From Methylobacterium sp. E-065 (GTDB lineage Bacteria; Pseudomonadota; Alphaproteobacteria; Rhizobiales; Beijerinckiaceae), in NCBI RefSeq assembly GCF_022829605.1, contig NZ_JAKSYD010000016.1:33337-97336 (forward strand): a stretch of 64,000 nt of DNA, written 5' to 3'. The stretch's first letter is position 1, and the number at the start of each line of letters is the position of its first letter. Below, piece by piece: positions 1-9,205 of the stretch. The notes beneath the pieces were generated by a model, which ran no database searches, was not told the DNA's origin, and was given only the letters and a program-made list of their open reading frames with translations. Position numbers and translations under genes: made by a program.

Positions 1-882
1 GAGCGCAAGCAGGCCAGCCCCGGCGCGTCCTATCGCGGCGTTGTCCAGATCATGCACGGCTGCGACGGCAAGCCAACCACCCAGGTCAGCGTCAGCATCC
101 CCGAGGGGCTGATCGGCGCCAAGCCGATGCCGAAGCCCGGCTGGACGGTGGCGACCACCCGCGGCGCCTACGCGAAGACCTACACGACCCATCACGGCAC
201 CGCCGCGGAGGGCGTGAAGGCGATCACGTGGAGCGGCGGCAGCCTCCCGGACGACGACGTCGACGAGTTCACCTTCCTGGCGCAGGTAGCCGATACGTTC
301 GAGCCCGGCGCGACGGTCTACGTGCCGGTGCAGCAGGATTGCTCCGAGGGCGGCTATTCCTGGTCCGAGATCCCGAAGCCCGGCCAGGACGTCCATGACC
401 TGAAGGCGGCGGCGCCGGCTTTCCGGATCGTTCAGGCGGCCCAGGCTGCACCCGCGAAAGCCACGTCCGTCAAGGCCGGCGACCTGACCATCGAGACGCC
501 GTGGCTGCGTGCCACGCCGAACGGCGCCAAGGTGGCGGGCGGCTACGTGCGCATCACCAACACCGGCAGCACGCCGGATGTGCTGACCGGGGCTGCGGTG
601 CCCTTCGCCAAGACGGGCGACATCCACTCCATGTCGATGGAGGGTGGTGTCATGAAGATGGCACCGGTCTCCGAGGGCCTGACCATCAAGCCCGGCGAAA
701 CCGTCGAGTTGAAGCCCGGTGGCTATCACCTGATGTTCGAAGGCCTCACCGGCGCACCGAAGGTCGGCGAGACCGTTGCGGGGACGCTCACCTTCCAGCG
801 GGCCGGCACCGTGCCGGTGACCTTCTCGGTGGCGCCGATCGGGGCGGCCGCGCCCGGCGGCCAGCATCAGCACCAGCACTAG
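1..882 (+). CDS. YcnI/DUF1775 domain fused to PCu(A)C copper chaperone (5' partial)
   Basis: The frame is open from the first base, so the N-terminus, presumably with a signal peptide, lies outside the window. The first ~120 visible residues resemble the YcnI/DUF1775 periplasmic copper-binding domain (MHGCDGKPTTQVSVSIPEG). After a linker rich in Ala, residues ~155-285 form a PCu(A)C domain with the expected Met/His ligands: IHSMSM, VMKM and YHLMF. The tail GGQHQHQH could bind metal. PCu(A)C proteins hand Cu(I) to cytochrome oxidase or scavenge it in the periplasm. Genes 51 and 42 bp downstream (DUF2946, TonB receptor) suggest one copper-related operon. The fold assignment is strong; copper specificity is inferred from family knowledge. 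Confidence 0.88.
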   Translation, partial: ERKQASPGASYRGVVQIMHGCDGKPTTQVSVSIPEGLIGAKPMPKPGWTVATTRGAYAKTYTTHHGTAAEGVKAITWSGGSLPDDDVDEFTFLAQVADTFEPGATVYVPVQQDCSEGGYSWSEIPKPGQDVHDLKAAAPAFRIVQAAQAAPAKATSVKAGDLTIETPWLRATPNGAKVAGGYVRITNTGSTPDVLTGAAVPFAKTGDIHSMSMEGGVMKMAPVSEGLTIKPGETVELKPGGYHLMFEGLTGAPKVGETVAGTLTFQRAGTVPVTFSVAPIGAAAPGGQHQHQH

Positions 883-933
883 CAACTCGGCGGGAGCAGC
901 GCTCCGCGATCGGCCCGTCACGAGCGCCCTCAG

Positions 934-1350
934 GTGTGCGCCCGATCCTACGGCAGCGAGACCGGAACACCGGGGCGTCGTCCCCGGCTGATCCCGGCTG
1001 CGCGGCGCGTGCTGGCGATCGTCGTCCTGTACGCGCTCGCGCTCCAAGGCGTCCTCGGCGGCCTCGCCATGGCCGCCGCGGCGGGGCCGGAACACGCCCT
1101 GTGCTTGACCGGCGGCACCTTCGACAGGACAGGGCCGGACGATCCGCACCTCCCCGCCCACGAGCCGATGGCCTGCTGCGTCGCGTGCCATGCCGCCGCC
1201 CCGGTCGCCCTCCCCGCCCCTACGCTGGCTGAGGCCATCCCGGTTCCCGGCCCAGTCGTGCTCATCCAGAGACGGCCAGCGCGCATCGCCCTGCCGCGGG
1301 CACCCCCTCGAACCGGTCACCACGCTCGCGCCCCGCCCACCGTCGTCTGA
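934..1350 (+). CDS. DUF2946-like small membrane-anchored protein
   Basis: 138 residues from a GTG start. A hydrophobic segment at ~24-48 (VLAIVVLYALALQGVLGG) is followed by a short exported region with the motif MACCVACHAA and a Pro-rich C-terminus, the pattern of DUF2946 proteins often found next to TonB receptors and copper proteins. The Cys/His cluster could bind a metal. It sits between the PCu(A)C gene and the receptor gene with short gaps, so co-transcription is likely. The exact start is uncertain because the first 20 residues look weakly conserved. No specific function is known for the family. Confidence 0.65.
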   Translation: MCARSYGSETGTPGRRPRLIPAARRVLAIVVLYALALQGVLGGLAMAAAAGPEHALCLTGGTFDRTGPDDPHLPAHEPMACCVACHAAAPVALPAPTLAEAIPVPGPVVLIQRRPARIALPRAPPRTGHHARAPPTVV

Positions 1351-1392
1351 TCCGATCGCCCCTCCCCGATCCTCAGACACGGATATGAGTCC

Positions 1393-3513
1393 ATGCCCTC
1401 CCCCAGCCGTGCCGCCTTGTCGCTCCTCGCCTGCGCGATGCCCTCGTCAGCCTTCGCCCAGGACGCCGCCGTGGCGCTCCCCGAACTCAGCGTCGTCGGC
1501 AGCGCCACGCCGACCGGGCCGCTCCCAGGGGAGGCGCGCAGCTCGCTCTCGGTGCCGAGCGTCGATCGCCAGCGTGCGACCCTCTACCAGACGGTCGGAT
1601 CGGTCGCCTTCGTGGACGCCGCGACGCTCCAGGACCGCTACATCAACACGATCCGCGACGTGCTCAAGGACGTGCCGGGCGTCTACGTGCAGGAGCGCTA
1701 TGGCCAGGAGATCCGCCTGTCGGTGCGCGGCTCGGGCGTCGCCCGGAACTTCCACCTGCGCGGGCTCGAGATCCTGCAGGACGGCATCCCGTTCAACCTC
1801 GCGGACGGGAGCGGTGACTTCTATCAGATCGATCCGCTCGCCGTGCGGTCCGTCGAGGTCTACAAAGGCGGCAACGCCCTGACCTTCGGGGCGACGACGC
1901 TCGGCGGCGCGATCAACTTCGTCACGCCGACCGCCTACACGGCGCTCGCACCCAACCTCCTGCGCATCGACGGCGGCAGCTTCGGCACGATCCGCGAGCA
2001 GGCGCAGATGTCCCGCATCGACGGGCCGCTCGACGTGCTGGTCAACGCGACGCTGACCAACTCCGACGGGTTCCGCGCCCACGAGGCGCAGGCGACCAAG
2101 AATTTCAACGCCAATATCGGCTACGGGATCGCGCCCGATATCGAGACGCGCTTTTATCTCGGCACCTACCTGACCGATCAGAAGCTGCCCGGCAGCCTGA
2201 CCCTCGGCCAGAGCCTCACCATGCCGACGCTCGCCAATCCCACCGCCATCACCGGCAACCAGTCGCGCAAGGTCGAGACCGAGCGGATCGCCAATCGCAC
2301 CTCGTTCCTGCTCAATGTCGGCAAGCTCGACGTGGATACCTGGGCGATCCACAAGAGCCTGTATCATCCGATCTTCCAGGCGCTCGATCAGGATGGCTGG
2401 ACCTACGGGATCAACCCGCACTGGGCCGGCAGCTTCGATCTCGGCGGATTTCGCGACGACGTGGTGCTGGGTCTGCGCGCCTTCGCGGGCCAGAATTCGG
2501 CCCTGCAGTTCGTCAACATCCGCGGCCAGCGGGGCGCCCAGACGCTGAATGCCCTCCAGAGCGCGTCGAACTACGAGGCCTATGGCGAGAACCGGTTCTG
2601 GTTCCTGCCGGACGTGGCGCTGATGACCGGCGCCAAGGCGTTCTCGTCGAACCGCACCTACAGCGACAAGGGCGGGTTGCCCGGAAACCTCTGGCCGCGC
2701 TTCGCCGAGCAGACCTATGCGGGGATCAACCCGAAGATCGGCCTGATCTGGCAGCCCATCGCCGACATCCAGGTCTTCGGCGACATCACACGGTCCCGCG
2801 ACGTGCCGGATTTCTCCGATCTCGTGCAGCAGAACCTCCTGAACACCACCTTCGTGCCGCTGCGGGCGCAGCGCGCCTGGACCTACGAGGCGGGTGCGCG
2901 CGGCCGGATCGACCGCCTCGCCTTCGACCTGACGCTCTACCGATCGGACCTGCGCGACGAGCTCATCAACTTCTCGACCAATCCCGGACTCAACATTCCG
3001 GCCGCAACCTTCAACACGCCGCGCTCGGTTCACCAGGGCGTCGAGGCGGCCGTGACCCTCGATCTCGCCCGCAATCTCATAGCTCCCGCCGACGGCCTGA
3101 GCGTGACACAGATCTGGACCCACAACGACTTCCGGTTCGTGCGCGATCCGGTGTTCGGCAACGGTCGCATCGCCGGCATTCCCACGGACGTGCTCCGTAC
3201 CGTCCTAAATTACCGCCATCCGAGCGGCTTCCACATCGCTCCAGCGGTCGATTGGGTACCGGAGGGTGCCTTCGCCGACCACGCAAACACCCTGCGGGTG
3301 CCAGGCTACGCGCTGCTCGGCATCGAGGCCGGGATCGACTTCGCGAACGGCGTCGCCCTGTTCGTGGATGCGCGCAACCTCACCGACGCGCGCTACGTGT
3401 CGGACATCGCTGTGGTGGCGAATGCCCGGACGGCTGGGAGCCCGGCGGCCTTGGCGGCGTTCTATCCTGGAAGCGGTCGCAGCATATTCGGCGGTCTGCG
3501 TGCTGCGTTCTGA
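1393..3513 (+). CDS. TonB-dependent outer-membrane receptor
   Basis: 706 residues. Signal peptide ~1-22 (ends SAFA), a plug domain at ~55-175 (IRDVLKDVPGVYVQERYG, then LSVRGSG and VEVYKGGNALTFGATTLGGAINF) and a ~500-residue barrel ending in Phe, as needed for outer-membrane insertion. This family takes up metal chelates or cobalamin using TonB energy. The plug resembles FecA-like receptors. The operon context with PCu(A)C and DUF2946 proteins points to copper or a copper chelate rather than iron citrate, but the substrate cannot be read from sequence. No FecR/FecI pair is adjacent. Confidence 0.9.
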   Translation: MPSPSRAALSLLACAMPSSAFAQDAAVALPELSVVGSATPTGPLPGEARSSLSVPSVDRQRATLYQTVGSVAFVDAATLQDRYINTIRDVLKDVPGVYVQERYGQEIRLSVRGSGVARNFHLRGLEILQDGIPFNLADGSGDFYQIDPLAVRSVEVYKGGNALTFGATTLGGAINFVTPTAYTALAPNLLRIDGGSFGTIREQAQMSRIDGPLDVLVNATLTNSDGFRAHEAQATKNFNANIGYGIAPDIETRFYLGTYLTDQKLPGSLTLGQSLTMPTLANPTAITGNQSRKVETERIANRTSFLLNVGKLDVDTWAIHKSLYHPIFQALDQDGWTYGINPHWAGSFDLGGFRDDVVLGLRAFAGQNSALQFVNIRGQRGAQTLNALQSASNYEAYGENRFWFLPDVALMTGAKAFSSNRTYSDKGGLPGNLWPRFAEQTYAGINPKIGLIWQPIADIQVFGDITRSRDVPDFSDLVQQNLLNTTFVPLRAQRAWTYEAGARGRIDRLAFDLTLYRSDLRDELINFSTNPGLNIPAATFNTPRSVHQGVEAAVTLDLARNLIAPADGLSVTQIWTHNDFRFVRDPVFGNGRIAGIPTDVLRTVLNYRHPSGFHIAPAVDWVPEGAFADHANTLRVPGYALLGIEAGIDFANGVALFVDARNLTDARYVSDIAVVANARTAGSPAALAAFYPGSGRSIFGGLRAAF

Positions 3514-3517
3514 ACGT

Positions 3518-3558
3518 GAGAGCCGTGCCGGATCGCGTTACAATCGGGCACGGCTCTC
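3518..3558 (+). terminator. Hairpin terminator after the TonB receptor
   Basis: A perfect 12-bp inverted repeat (GAGAGCCGTGCC at 3518-3529, GGCACGGCTCTC at 3547-3558) starts 4 bases after the receptor stop codon. It is followed by only a weak T stretch, so termination may be imperfect. Confidence 0.7.
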
Positions 3559-3794
3559 AGCCTTTATGTGACGCGCTTTCCCACGCCGAACCGGTGTCCA
3601 GTTCGGCGGAGAGCGCTCTAGCATCCCCCGGTAGACCGCTTATCTTGAAGATCCGCGGTCCGTTAAGGTTAAAAAAGGTTGAAGCCTGCTGCCAGCGTCG
3701 ATCGGCGCTAGGATTGCAGCGTCGTCGGATAGCGCGGGGCAGCGCGTCCCGATTCGAGACGGACGGCGCCGTCTGACGGCACGGGAGAGGCAGG

Positions 3795-4325
3795 ATGAAC
3801 GGCTTCGATGTTACGTTCCGGCACGATCAGGATTGGGTCGATTTCGGCAAGTCCTACGTCAACTCGGACGCCTTCAAGTCTCTGTTCCGTGAGGGCATGA
3901 GACTTGTCGAGGAGACGGCCGCCTATCTCGACGGCGAGGGCCGCGACGAATCACGCCTCATCTCGCGCGATGCGACGCTGAGCTACGCGGCGGAGAGCAT
4001 GCGACTCACGACGCTGCTGATGCAGGTCGCCTCCTGGCTGCTGGTGCAGCGTGCGGTGGCCGAGGGTGAAATGACCCCGGCCGAGGCACTGCAGGAGAAG
4101 CACCGGGTGAAGCTTGCCAGCAGCGAGCCGCCGAAGCCGCAGGATTTCAATCTGCTGCCGGTGCGGCTCCAGCAGCTGATTATGCGGGCGCGACGCCTGC
4201 ACAGCCGCATCCTGCATCTCGACGTTCTGATCACCGAGGACCGGCCGACGCCCGCCCCGGTGGAGAGCCCGGTCGCTGCCCAGCACGGCCTTCTGCGCAT
4301 GGCGTTCCGCCTCGGCGAGGGCTGA
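3795..4325 (+). CDS. RcdA-like protein (DUF1465)
   Basis: 176 residues, all-helical in appearance, with the DUF1465 hallmarks FGKSYVNSDAFKSLFREGM and YAAESMRLTTLLMQVASWLL. In Caulobacter the DUF1465 protein RcdA is an adaptor that helps ClpXP degrade CtrA and other cell-cycle substrates. Length matches that family. An SD-like GGAGAGGCAGG precedes the ATG. It is a single-gene unit followed by a repeat element. The link of DUF1465 to RcdA is from family knowledge; the role here is inferred. Confidence 0.8.
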   Translation: MNGFDVTFRHDQDWVDFGKSYVNSDAFKSLFREGMRLVEETAAYLDGEGRDESRLISRDATLSYAAESMRLTTLLMQVASWLLVQRAVAEGEMTPAEALQEKHRVKLASSEPPKPQDFNLLPVRLQQLIMRARRLHSRILHLDVLITEDRPTPAPVESPVAAQHGLLRMAFRLGEG

Positions 4326-4628
4326 GGCGCCCTAAGGCGGATCGGGCTGTGGCAGATGTTGCCGGCCGCGTCGCAAGATGGTCCACGACGCGAGGTCGGG
4401 AAGGCCTCGGGTCGGTTGTCCGACACACTCCCTCATCCTGCGGTGCAAGAGCGTAGCTGAGGCCTCGAAGGAACCTTCCAGGGACCGCTCCCCTGGCTGG
4501 AGGCCCCCTTGGAGGCTCACTGCGCTCGCACATCCGAATGAGGGCAGCGGGTGGGATCGCCCCGGCACGGCGCGCGCTGGAGTACCGCGCTCCTGCGTTG
4601 AACCCTCATCCAAGGTGGCTTGGAATGT
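4326..4628. other. Intergenic gap holding a dispersed repeat
   Basis: No credible gene. The right two thirds contain copy 1 of a GC-rich palindromic repeat (4430-4545), followed by a sequence that also loosely resembles the flank of copy 3 near 42515. Confidence 0.7.
4430..4545. repeat. Dispersed palindromic intergenic repeat, copy 1
   Basis: About 115 bp bounded by inverted CCCTCATCCTG and GAATGAGGG ends. Inner blocks are gaggcctcgaaggaacctt, then ctggaggcccccttggaggct. The same blocks in the same order occur at 36882-37006 and 42397-42515. This is the most diverged of the three copies. Confidence 0.75.
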
Positions 4629-5477
4629 CTAGAACGCCGGGAACTGGCCGGGAAACTGCTCCTTGAGGAGTTGGCGGATGGCGTCGTTCTGGAAGGCCCG
4701 CACCAGCCGGGCCACCCAGACGGCATTCCTGTCGGTCTCTCGCACCACGATGACGTTGTTGTAGGGATTGGCGACTGCAGACTCGACGGCGATCGAGTCC
4801 TTGCCGGGCGTCAGGCCGGCCGCCACGGCGTAGTTGGTGTTGATCACTGCCGCGTCGAGATCGTCGAGACTGCGCGGGAGCTGCGCGGCGTCGAGTTCGT
4901 GGAACTTCAGCCGCTTCGGGTTCTCGATCACATCGAAGACCGTGGGCAGCAGATTGACGCCATCCTTCAGCTTGATCAGCCCCTGGGCCTGCAGCAGCAG
5001 GAGCGCGCGCCCACCGTTCGACGGGTCGTTCGGGATGCCGAGTTCGGCCCCCGGCTTGAGTTCGCCCACAGCCTTCACGCGCCGGGAATACAGGCCGATC
5101 GGCGTGACGATCGTCTCGGCGACCGGGACGATCTTGTAGCCGCGCACCTTGATCTGATTGTCGAGGAAAGGCCGATGCTGGAAGGCGTTCGCGTCGAGAT
5201 CGCCGGCGGCCAGGGCCTCGTTCGGCAAAAGATAATCCGAGAAGACAACCAACTCGATATCGAGCTCGTCCCGAGCGGCGATCTCCTTGGCTTTCGCCCA
5301 ATGGATCTCGGAATCGCCCCCTATGATGCCGAGCTTGACCCGGTCCCGGGCGAAAGTGGGCGTAGAACTCGCGACCCATAGCGCCAAAGCCCGAACAACC
5401 CACCGAAGAAGCTTATTCCTCACGGAGGTGCGCAAATCATCACGGCGCATCGCCATCAAAGAACCCAAACTCCGCAC
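4629..5477 (-). CDS. metQ: MetQ/NlpA-family substrate-binding protein
   Basis: 282 residues. An N-terminal hydrophobic export segment (ALALWVASSTPTFA) precedes the NlpA/MetQ domain: VKLGIIGGDSEIHWAKAKEIAA, NAFQHRPFLDNQ, VAETIVTPIGLYSRR, IPNDPSNGGRALLLL and VINTNYAVAAGL. Members bind methionine for the MetNI importer. No lipobox Cys is visible at the predicted cleavage site, unlike most MetQ lipoproteins, and no metN or metI gene is adjacent, so it must use a transporter encoded elsewhere or have another ligand. In-frame Met codons at residues 8 and 10 are alternative starts. Confidence 0.85.
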   Translation of the reverse strand: MRSLGSLMAMRRDDLRTSVRNKLLRWVVRALALWVASSTPTFARDRVKLGIIGGDSEIHWAKAKEIAARDELDIELVVFSDYLLPNEALAAGDLDANAFQHRPFLDNQIKVRGYKIVPVAETIVTPIGLYSRRVKAVGELKPGAELGIPNDPSNGGRALLLLQAQGLIKLKDGVNLLPTVFDVIENPKRLKFHELDAAQLPRSLDDLDAAVINTNYAVAAGLTPGKDSIAVESAVANPYNNVIVVRETDRNAVWVARLVRAFQNDAIRQLLKEQFPGQFPAF

Positions 5478-5828
5478 CGTCTTCCTCCCGTTCGCCGGAT
5501 CAACAGGCCTAGGATCTACGATGTTGAGACGATGCCGAGAATGGACCAGATCTACGAAAGACTGCGCGCACAGGTCAAAAAGCGGCGCATCAGAGAAGGA
5601 TCAACTCCGGCGCGACGGATAAACAGCCGCATCATCGTACGACCGGCCGCATCTTCGCGATACGGTTCTGTGGACAACACCCGGGTGGCCGGTCCTTCGA
5701 GGCGGCTCCGCCGAACCAGGGCGCGCAAGCGCACGCCCGGCTCAACCGAAACAAAAAACGGGCGGCCCCGCAAGGAAGCCGCCCGTTTTCGAGATTGGCC
5801 GCACCCCGGGGCGCGGCCTCCGCTTCGC
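5478..5828. other. Intergenic gap between metQ and rpmE
   Basis: Apart from the rpmE terminator (5752-5790) nothing was recognised. It should hold the metQ promoter on the minus strand. Confidence 0.5.
5752..5790 (-). terminator. Rho-independent terminator of rpmE
   Basis: On the minus strand, an inverted repeat (aaaacgggcggc / gccgcccgtttt arms, ~12 bp) is followed directly by a run of T residues, 39 bp after the rpmE stop codon. A textbook intrinsic terminator. Confidence 0.9.
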
Positions 5829-6077
5829 TCAGCGCTTGCCGAGGTTGCCGAAGCGCGAGTTGAAGCGCGAAACGCGGCCAGCCCGGTCGAGCATCTTCTG
5901 CTCGCCGCCGGTCCAGGCCGGGTGGGTGAGCGGATCGATGTCGAGGTTGAGGGTGTCGCCCTCCTTGCCGTAGGTCGAACGGGTCCGGTACTCGGTGCCG
6001 TCCGTCATCACGACCCTGATGAAGTGGTAGTCGGGGTGCTCTGTCCCCTTGGCCTTTGCGGCCGCGTCCTTCGCCAT
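5829..6077 (-). CDS. rpmE: 50S ribosomal protein bL31
   Basis: 82 residues with the L31 core: [33 protein letters not shown] and [16 protein letters not shown]. Part of the large ribosomal subunit. It has no CxxC pair, so it is the zinc-independent form, as is usual in Rhizobiales. Short alternative starts are absent. It is a single-gene transcript ending at the terminator downstream, and diverges from the ABC exporter gene. Confidence 0.96.
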   Translation of the reverse strand: MAKDAAAKAKGTEHPDYHFIRVVMTDGTEYRTRSTYGKEGDTLNLDIDPLTHPAWTGGEQKMLDRAGRVSRFNSRFGNLGKR

Positions 6078-6319
6078 GACCTGTCGTCCCTAATCTGGCA
6101 CGCCGGCGGGAAGCGCAGGAGGCGCCGCCCGGCCCGGAATGCGGAAGATGACACCGGTTGCACCGAACCGTGGGTTCGTGCAACGGCACGTACAAGCCGA
6201 CCGTGGTGGCGGCCCGCGGCCATTGAACACACGCAATCGGATGAGCGGCGGCGTATACCGCACGCGCTTCCCGGTCACAAGCGCCGCGGACCGGGAGAGT
6301 GAGGGACACGAGAGGCGTA

Positions 6320-8164
6320 ATGGCCCGCAAACCCAAGGTGGCCGTTGAGGGGCGGCCCAAAGCTCCGCTGAGCGCGCTTCGGCCGCTGCTCCCATTCGCG
6401 CTGCGCTATCGCGGCCGGATCATCGGCGGAGTCCTCGCCCTCGCCTGCGCGTCGGCCTCGACGCTGGTGGTCCCCATCGCGATGCGCCGGGTGATCGACC
6501 ACGGCTTCACGGCCGACGGCTCAGGCGTGATCGACGCCTATTTCCTCGCCCTGCTCGGGGTGGTGGCGGCCTTCGCGCTGTCGAGCGCGGCCCGGGTCTA
6601 CACCGTGGTGACGCTCGGCGAGCGGGTCGTGGCGGATCTGCGGGCAGCCGTGTTCGCCCGGCTCACGATCCTCGATCCCGCCTTCTTCGACCGGGCGCAG
6701 TCGGGCGAGATCGTCTCGCGTCTCACCGCGGACGCGACGCAGATCAAATCGGCTTTCGGAGTCTCGGTTTCGATCCTGCTGCGCAACCTGTTCCTGTTCG
6801 TGGGCGCCACCGCCATGATGGTGATCACGAGCCCGCGGCTGTCCGTGATGGTGCTGGCCGCGATTCCACTGATCGTCTTCCCGCTGATCCTGTCGGGCCG
6901 CGGCGTGCGGCGCCGGTCCAGGGCCGCCCAGGACCGGCTGGCCGAGGCCTCCGCGTATGCCGCCGAGGCGGTCGGGGCCGTGCGGACCATGCAGGCGTTC
7001 GGGCGTTCGGGCAGCACGGCCGCCCGGTTCGCAGCGGCGTCCGAGGAGGCTTACGGGGCCGCCCGCGATTCGATCCGGGCGCGGGCGCTGCTGACGGGGG
7101 TCGCGATTTTCCTGATCTCCGCCTCCGTGGTCGGGGTGATGTGGTACGGCGCGCAAGGCGTGCTGAGCCACACGATGACCGGGGGCGAACTCTCGCAATT
7201 CGTGCTCTACGCGGTGTTCGGCGCCGGGGCACTCGGCCAGCTCTCCGAGGTCTATGGGGATCTCGCCATGTCGGCGGGCGCCGCCGAGCGGCTGACCGAG
7301 ATCCTGGCCGCCGAGCCAGCGATCCGCGCGCCCGTGCCGCCCCTCCCGCTGCCGGAGCCCGCGCAGGGCGCGGTGACCTTCGAGGCGGTGCGCTTCGCCT
7401 ATCCGACGCGGCCCGGCCACACCGCGTTGGGCGGCCTGAGCTTCGCGGCGGCCCGCGGCGAGCGAATTGCCATCGTGGGCCCGTCCGGCGCCGGCAAATC
7501 GACGGTCTTCCAGCTGCTGCTACGCTTCTACGATCCCCAGGACGGTCGCGTCCTGGTCGACGGCGCGAACATCGCGCAGGTCGATCCCGAGCACTTGCGC
7601 GCCCGCATCGCCCTGGTGCCGCAGGATCCGGTCGTGTTCTCCGGCACCGTGACCGAGAACATCCGCTACGGCCGGCCCGAGGCGAGCGAGTCGGAGGTCC
7701 GGCATGCCGCCGAACTCGCCCACGCGCATGGCTTCGTCACAGCCCTGCCCCAGGGCTACGACACGCAGGTCGGCGAGCGCGGCGTGACGCTCTCGGGCGG
7801 CCAGAGGCAGCGGATCGCCATTGCAAGGGCGATCCTCAAGGACGCGCCGATCCTGCTTCTCGACGAGGCGACCTCGGCGCTCGACGCCGAATCCGAGCGC
7901 GCCGTGCAGGCGGCTCTCGACACGCTGATGCGGGGGCGCACCACCCTGGTGATCGCCCACCGGCTCGCCACCATCCGCGCCGCCGACCGGATCCTGGTCC
8001 TCGACGATGGCCGCATCGTCGAGACCGGGACCCACGAGAGCCTGCTGGCGCAGGGCGCGCTGTACGCGCAGCTGGCGAACCTGCAATTCACGGATGCGCT
8101 CGACGAGACCGCCCGGGGCAAGGAGCCCCGCACCCGGGGCGAGCGTCTGCCGGCGGCCGAGTAA
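6320..8164 (+). CDS. MsbA-like ABC exporter (fused membrane and ATPase domains)
   Basis: About 614 residues counted from the ATG at 6320; an upstream in-frame GTG at 6299 gives a weak 7-residue extension. Six membrane helices occupy ~20-310. The ATPase domain shows Walker A GPSGAGKST (~386), signature LSGGQRQRIAIARAIL (~490), Walker B ILLLDEATSALD (~508) and H-loop IAHRLAT (~544). Such half-transporters act as homodimers moving lipids or drugs out of the inner leaflet. The order FDRAQSGEIVSRLTAD in the membrane domain is typical of the lipid/multidrug subgroup. The substrate is unknown. Converges on the OmpA-like gene. Confidence 0.93.
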   Translation: MARKPKVAVEGRPKAPLSALRPLLPFALRYRGRIIGGVLALACASASTLVVPIAMRRVIDHGFTADGSGVIDAYFLALLGVVAAFALSSAARVYTVVTLGERVVADLRAAVFARLTILDPAFFDRAQSGEIVSRLTADATQIKSAFGVSVSILLRNLFLFVGATAMMVITSPRLSVMVLAAIPLIVFPLILSGRGVRRRSRAAQDRLAEASAYAAEAVGAVRTMQAFGRSGSTAARFAAASEEAYGAARDSIRARALLTGVAIFLISASVVGVMWYGAQGVLSHTMTGGELSQFVLYAVFGAGALGQLSEVYGDLAMSAGAAERLTEILAAEPAIRAPVPPLPLPEPAQGAVTFEAVRFAYPTRPGHTALGGLSFAAARGERIAIVGPSGAGKSTVFQLLLRFYDPQDGRVLVDGANIAQVDPEHLRARIALVPQDPVVFSGTVTENIRYGRPEASESEVRHAAELAHAHGFVTALPQGYDTQVGERGVTLSGGQRQRIAIARAILKDAPILLLDEATSALDAESERAVQAALDTLMRGRTTLVIAHRLATIRAADRILVLDDGRIVETGTHESLLAQGALYAQLANLQFTDALDETARGKEPRTRGERLPAAE

Positions 8165-8191
8165 GTTGCCCCTACGAAAGGGAGAGACTCG

Positions 8192-9205
8192 CTATCGCTC
8201 GGTGAGCTTCATCTCGATCCGGCGGTTGCGGGCATAGGCGTCTTCGGTGGTGCCGGCATCGAGCGGCTGAAACTCGCCGAAGGCGCCGGCCAGGAGATGC
8301 TGCGGCGGGATGCTCTTGCCGGCGAGGTACTGAACCACCGCGATGGCCCGTGCGGCCGAGAGCGCCCAGTTCGACGGGAATTGCGACGTGCTGATCGGAC
8401 GGGCATCGGTGTGGCCGTCGACACGCAGCACCCAGGGCAGATCCGCCGGGATCTGCTTGGCCAGGTCCGAGATCGCTCCGGCGATTCGGTCGAGCTCCGG
8501 CCCAGCCTCGGGCTTGAGGGTCGCCGAGCCAGCCGGGAACAGCACCTCCGATTGCAGCACGAACCGGTCGCCGACCACGCGGATGTCGGGGCGGTTGCCC
8601 AGGATCTGGCGCAGGCGCCCGAAGAAGTCGGACCGGTAGCGCGCGAGTTCCTGGACCTTCTGGGCCAGGGCGACGTTCAGCCGGCTGCCGAGCTCGGCGA
8701 TGCGGGCCTGCGATTCCCGGTCGCGGCTCTCGGAGGCGGCGAGCGCATCCTCCAGGGCGGCGAGCTGGCGGCGCATGGCGCTGATCTGCTCGTTCAGCAG
8801 GTCGATCTGTGACAGCGCCCGCTTGGTCGCGCCCCGCTCGGCGTCCAGTTGCTTGTCGAGCGCGCCCGTAGCCCCCTGAGTGACGGTCGCGGCCTCGGCC
8901 TGGGTCTTCGCCCGATCGCGCTCGGCCTCGACGCCGGCCAGCGTCGTGCGCAAGTTTCGGACTTCGTCCTCCTGCGTGCGGCGGCTGGAGCGTTCCAGGG
9001 CGAGGAGATCGGTCAGATCGGCGATCTGGCGGTTGAGCTTGGCCAGCGTCTCATCCCGACCGGTCAACTCCTGCGACAGGAAGAACTGACCGACCACGAA
9101 CACCGTCAGCAGGAACACGACCGCGAGCAGCAGCGTCGCCAGCGCATCGACGTAGCCCGGCCAGACATTGAGGGTGCGCCGGGAGCGTGCCGCCCTGGAC
9201 GCCAT
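8192..9205 (-). CDS. MotB/OmpA-like peptidoglycan-binding protein
   Basis: 337 residues. One N-terminal membrane helix carries an acidic residue (YVDALATLLLAVVFLLTVF), as in MotB/TolR ion-channel partners. A coiled coil spans ~50-200, followed by a C-terminal OmpA domain (~225-335) with VDGHTDARPI and RNRRIEMKL. The ATG overlaps the stop of the upstream MotA-like gene (ATGA), indicating translational coupling. The pair probably forms a proton-driven envelope complex anchored to peptidoglycan. No flagellar genes are nearby, so flagellar rotation is unlikely; the real task is unknown. Confidence 0.9.
   Translation of the reverse strand: MASRAARSRRTLNVWPGYVDALATLLLAVVFLLTVFVVGQFFLSQELTGRDETLAKLNRQIADLTDLLALERSSRRTQEDEVRNLRTTLAGVEAERDRAKTQAEAATVTQGATGALDKQLDAERGATKRALSQIDLLNEQISAMRRQLAALEDALAASESRDRESQARIAELGSRLNVALAQKVQELARYRSDFFGRLRQILGNRPDIRVVGDRFVLQSEVLFPAGSATLKPEAGPELDRIAGAISDLAKQIPADLPWVLRVDGHTDARPISTSQFPSNWALSAARAIAVVQYLAGKSIPPQHLLAGAFGEFQPLDAGTTEDAYARNRRIEMKLTER

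Noticed and set aside
1447..3123. Long ORF on the minus strand opposite the TonB receptor
   Set aside because: Shadow of GC-rich coding sequence; the plus strand has clear domain structure. The same applies to long antisense frames opposite the exporter, the Wzc-like gene, the ClC gene, manC and others.
5478..5540. SAM riboswitch upstream of metQ
   Set aside because: No SAM-I or SAM-II-like pairing was recognisable in the short leader.
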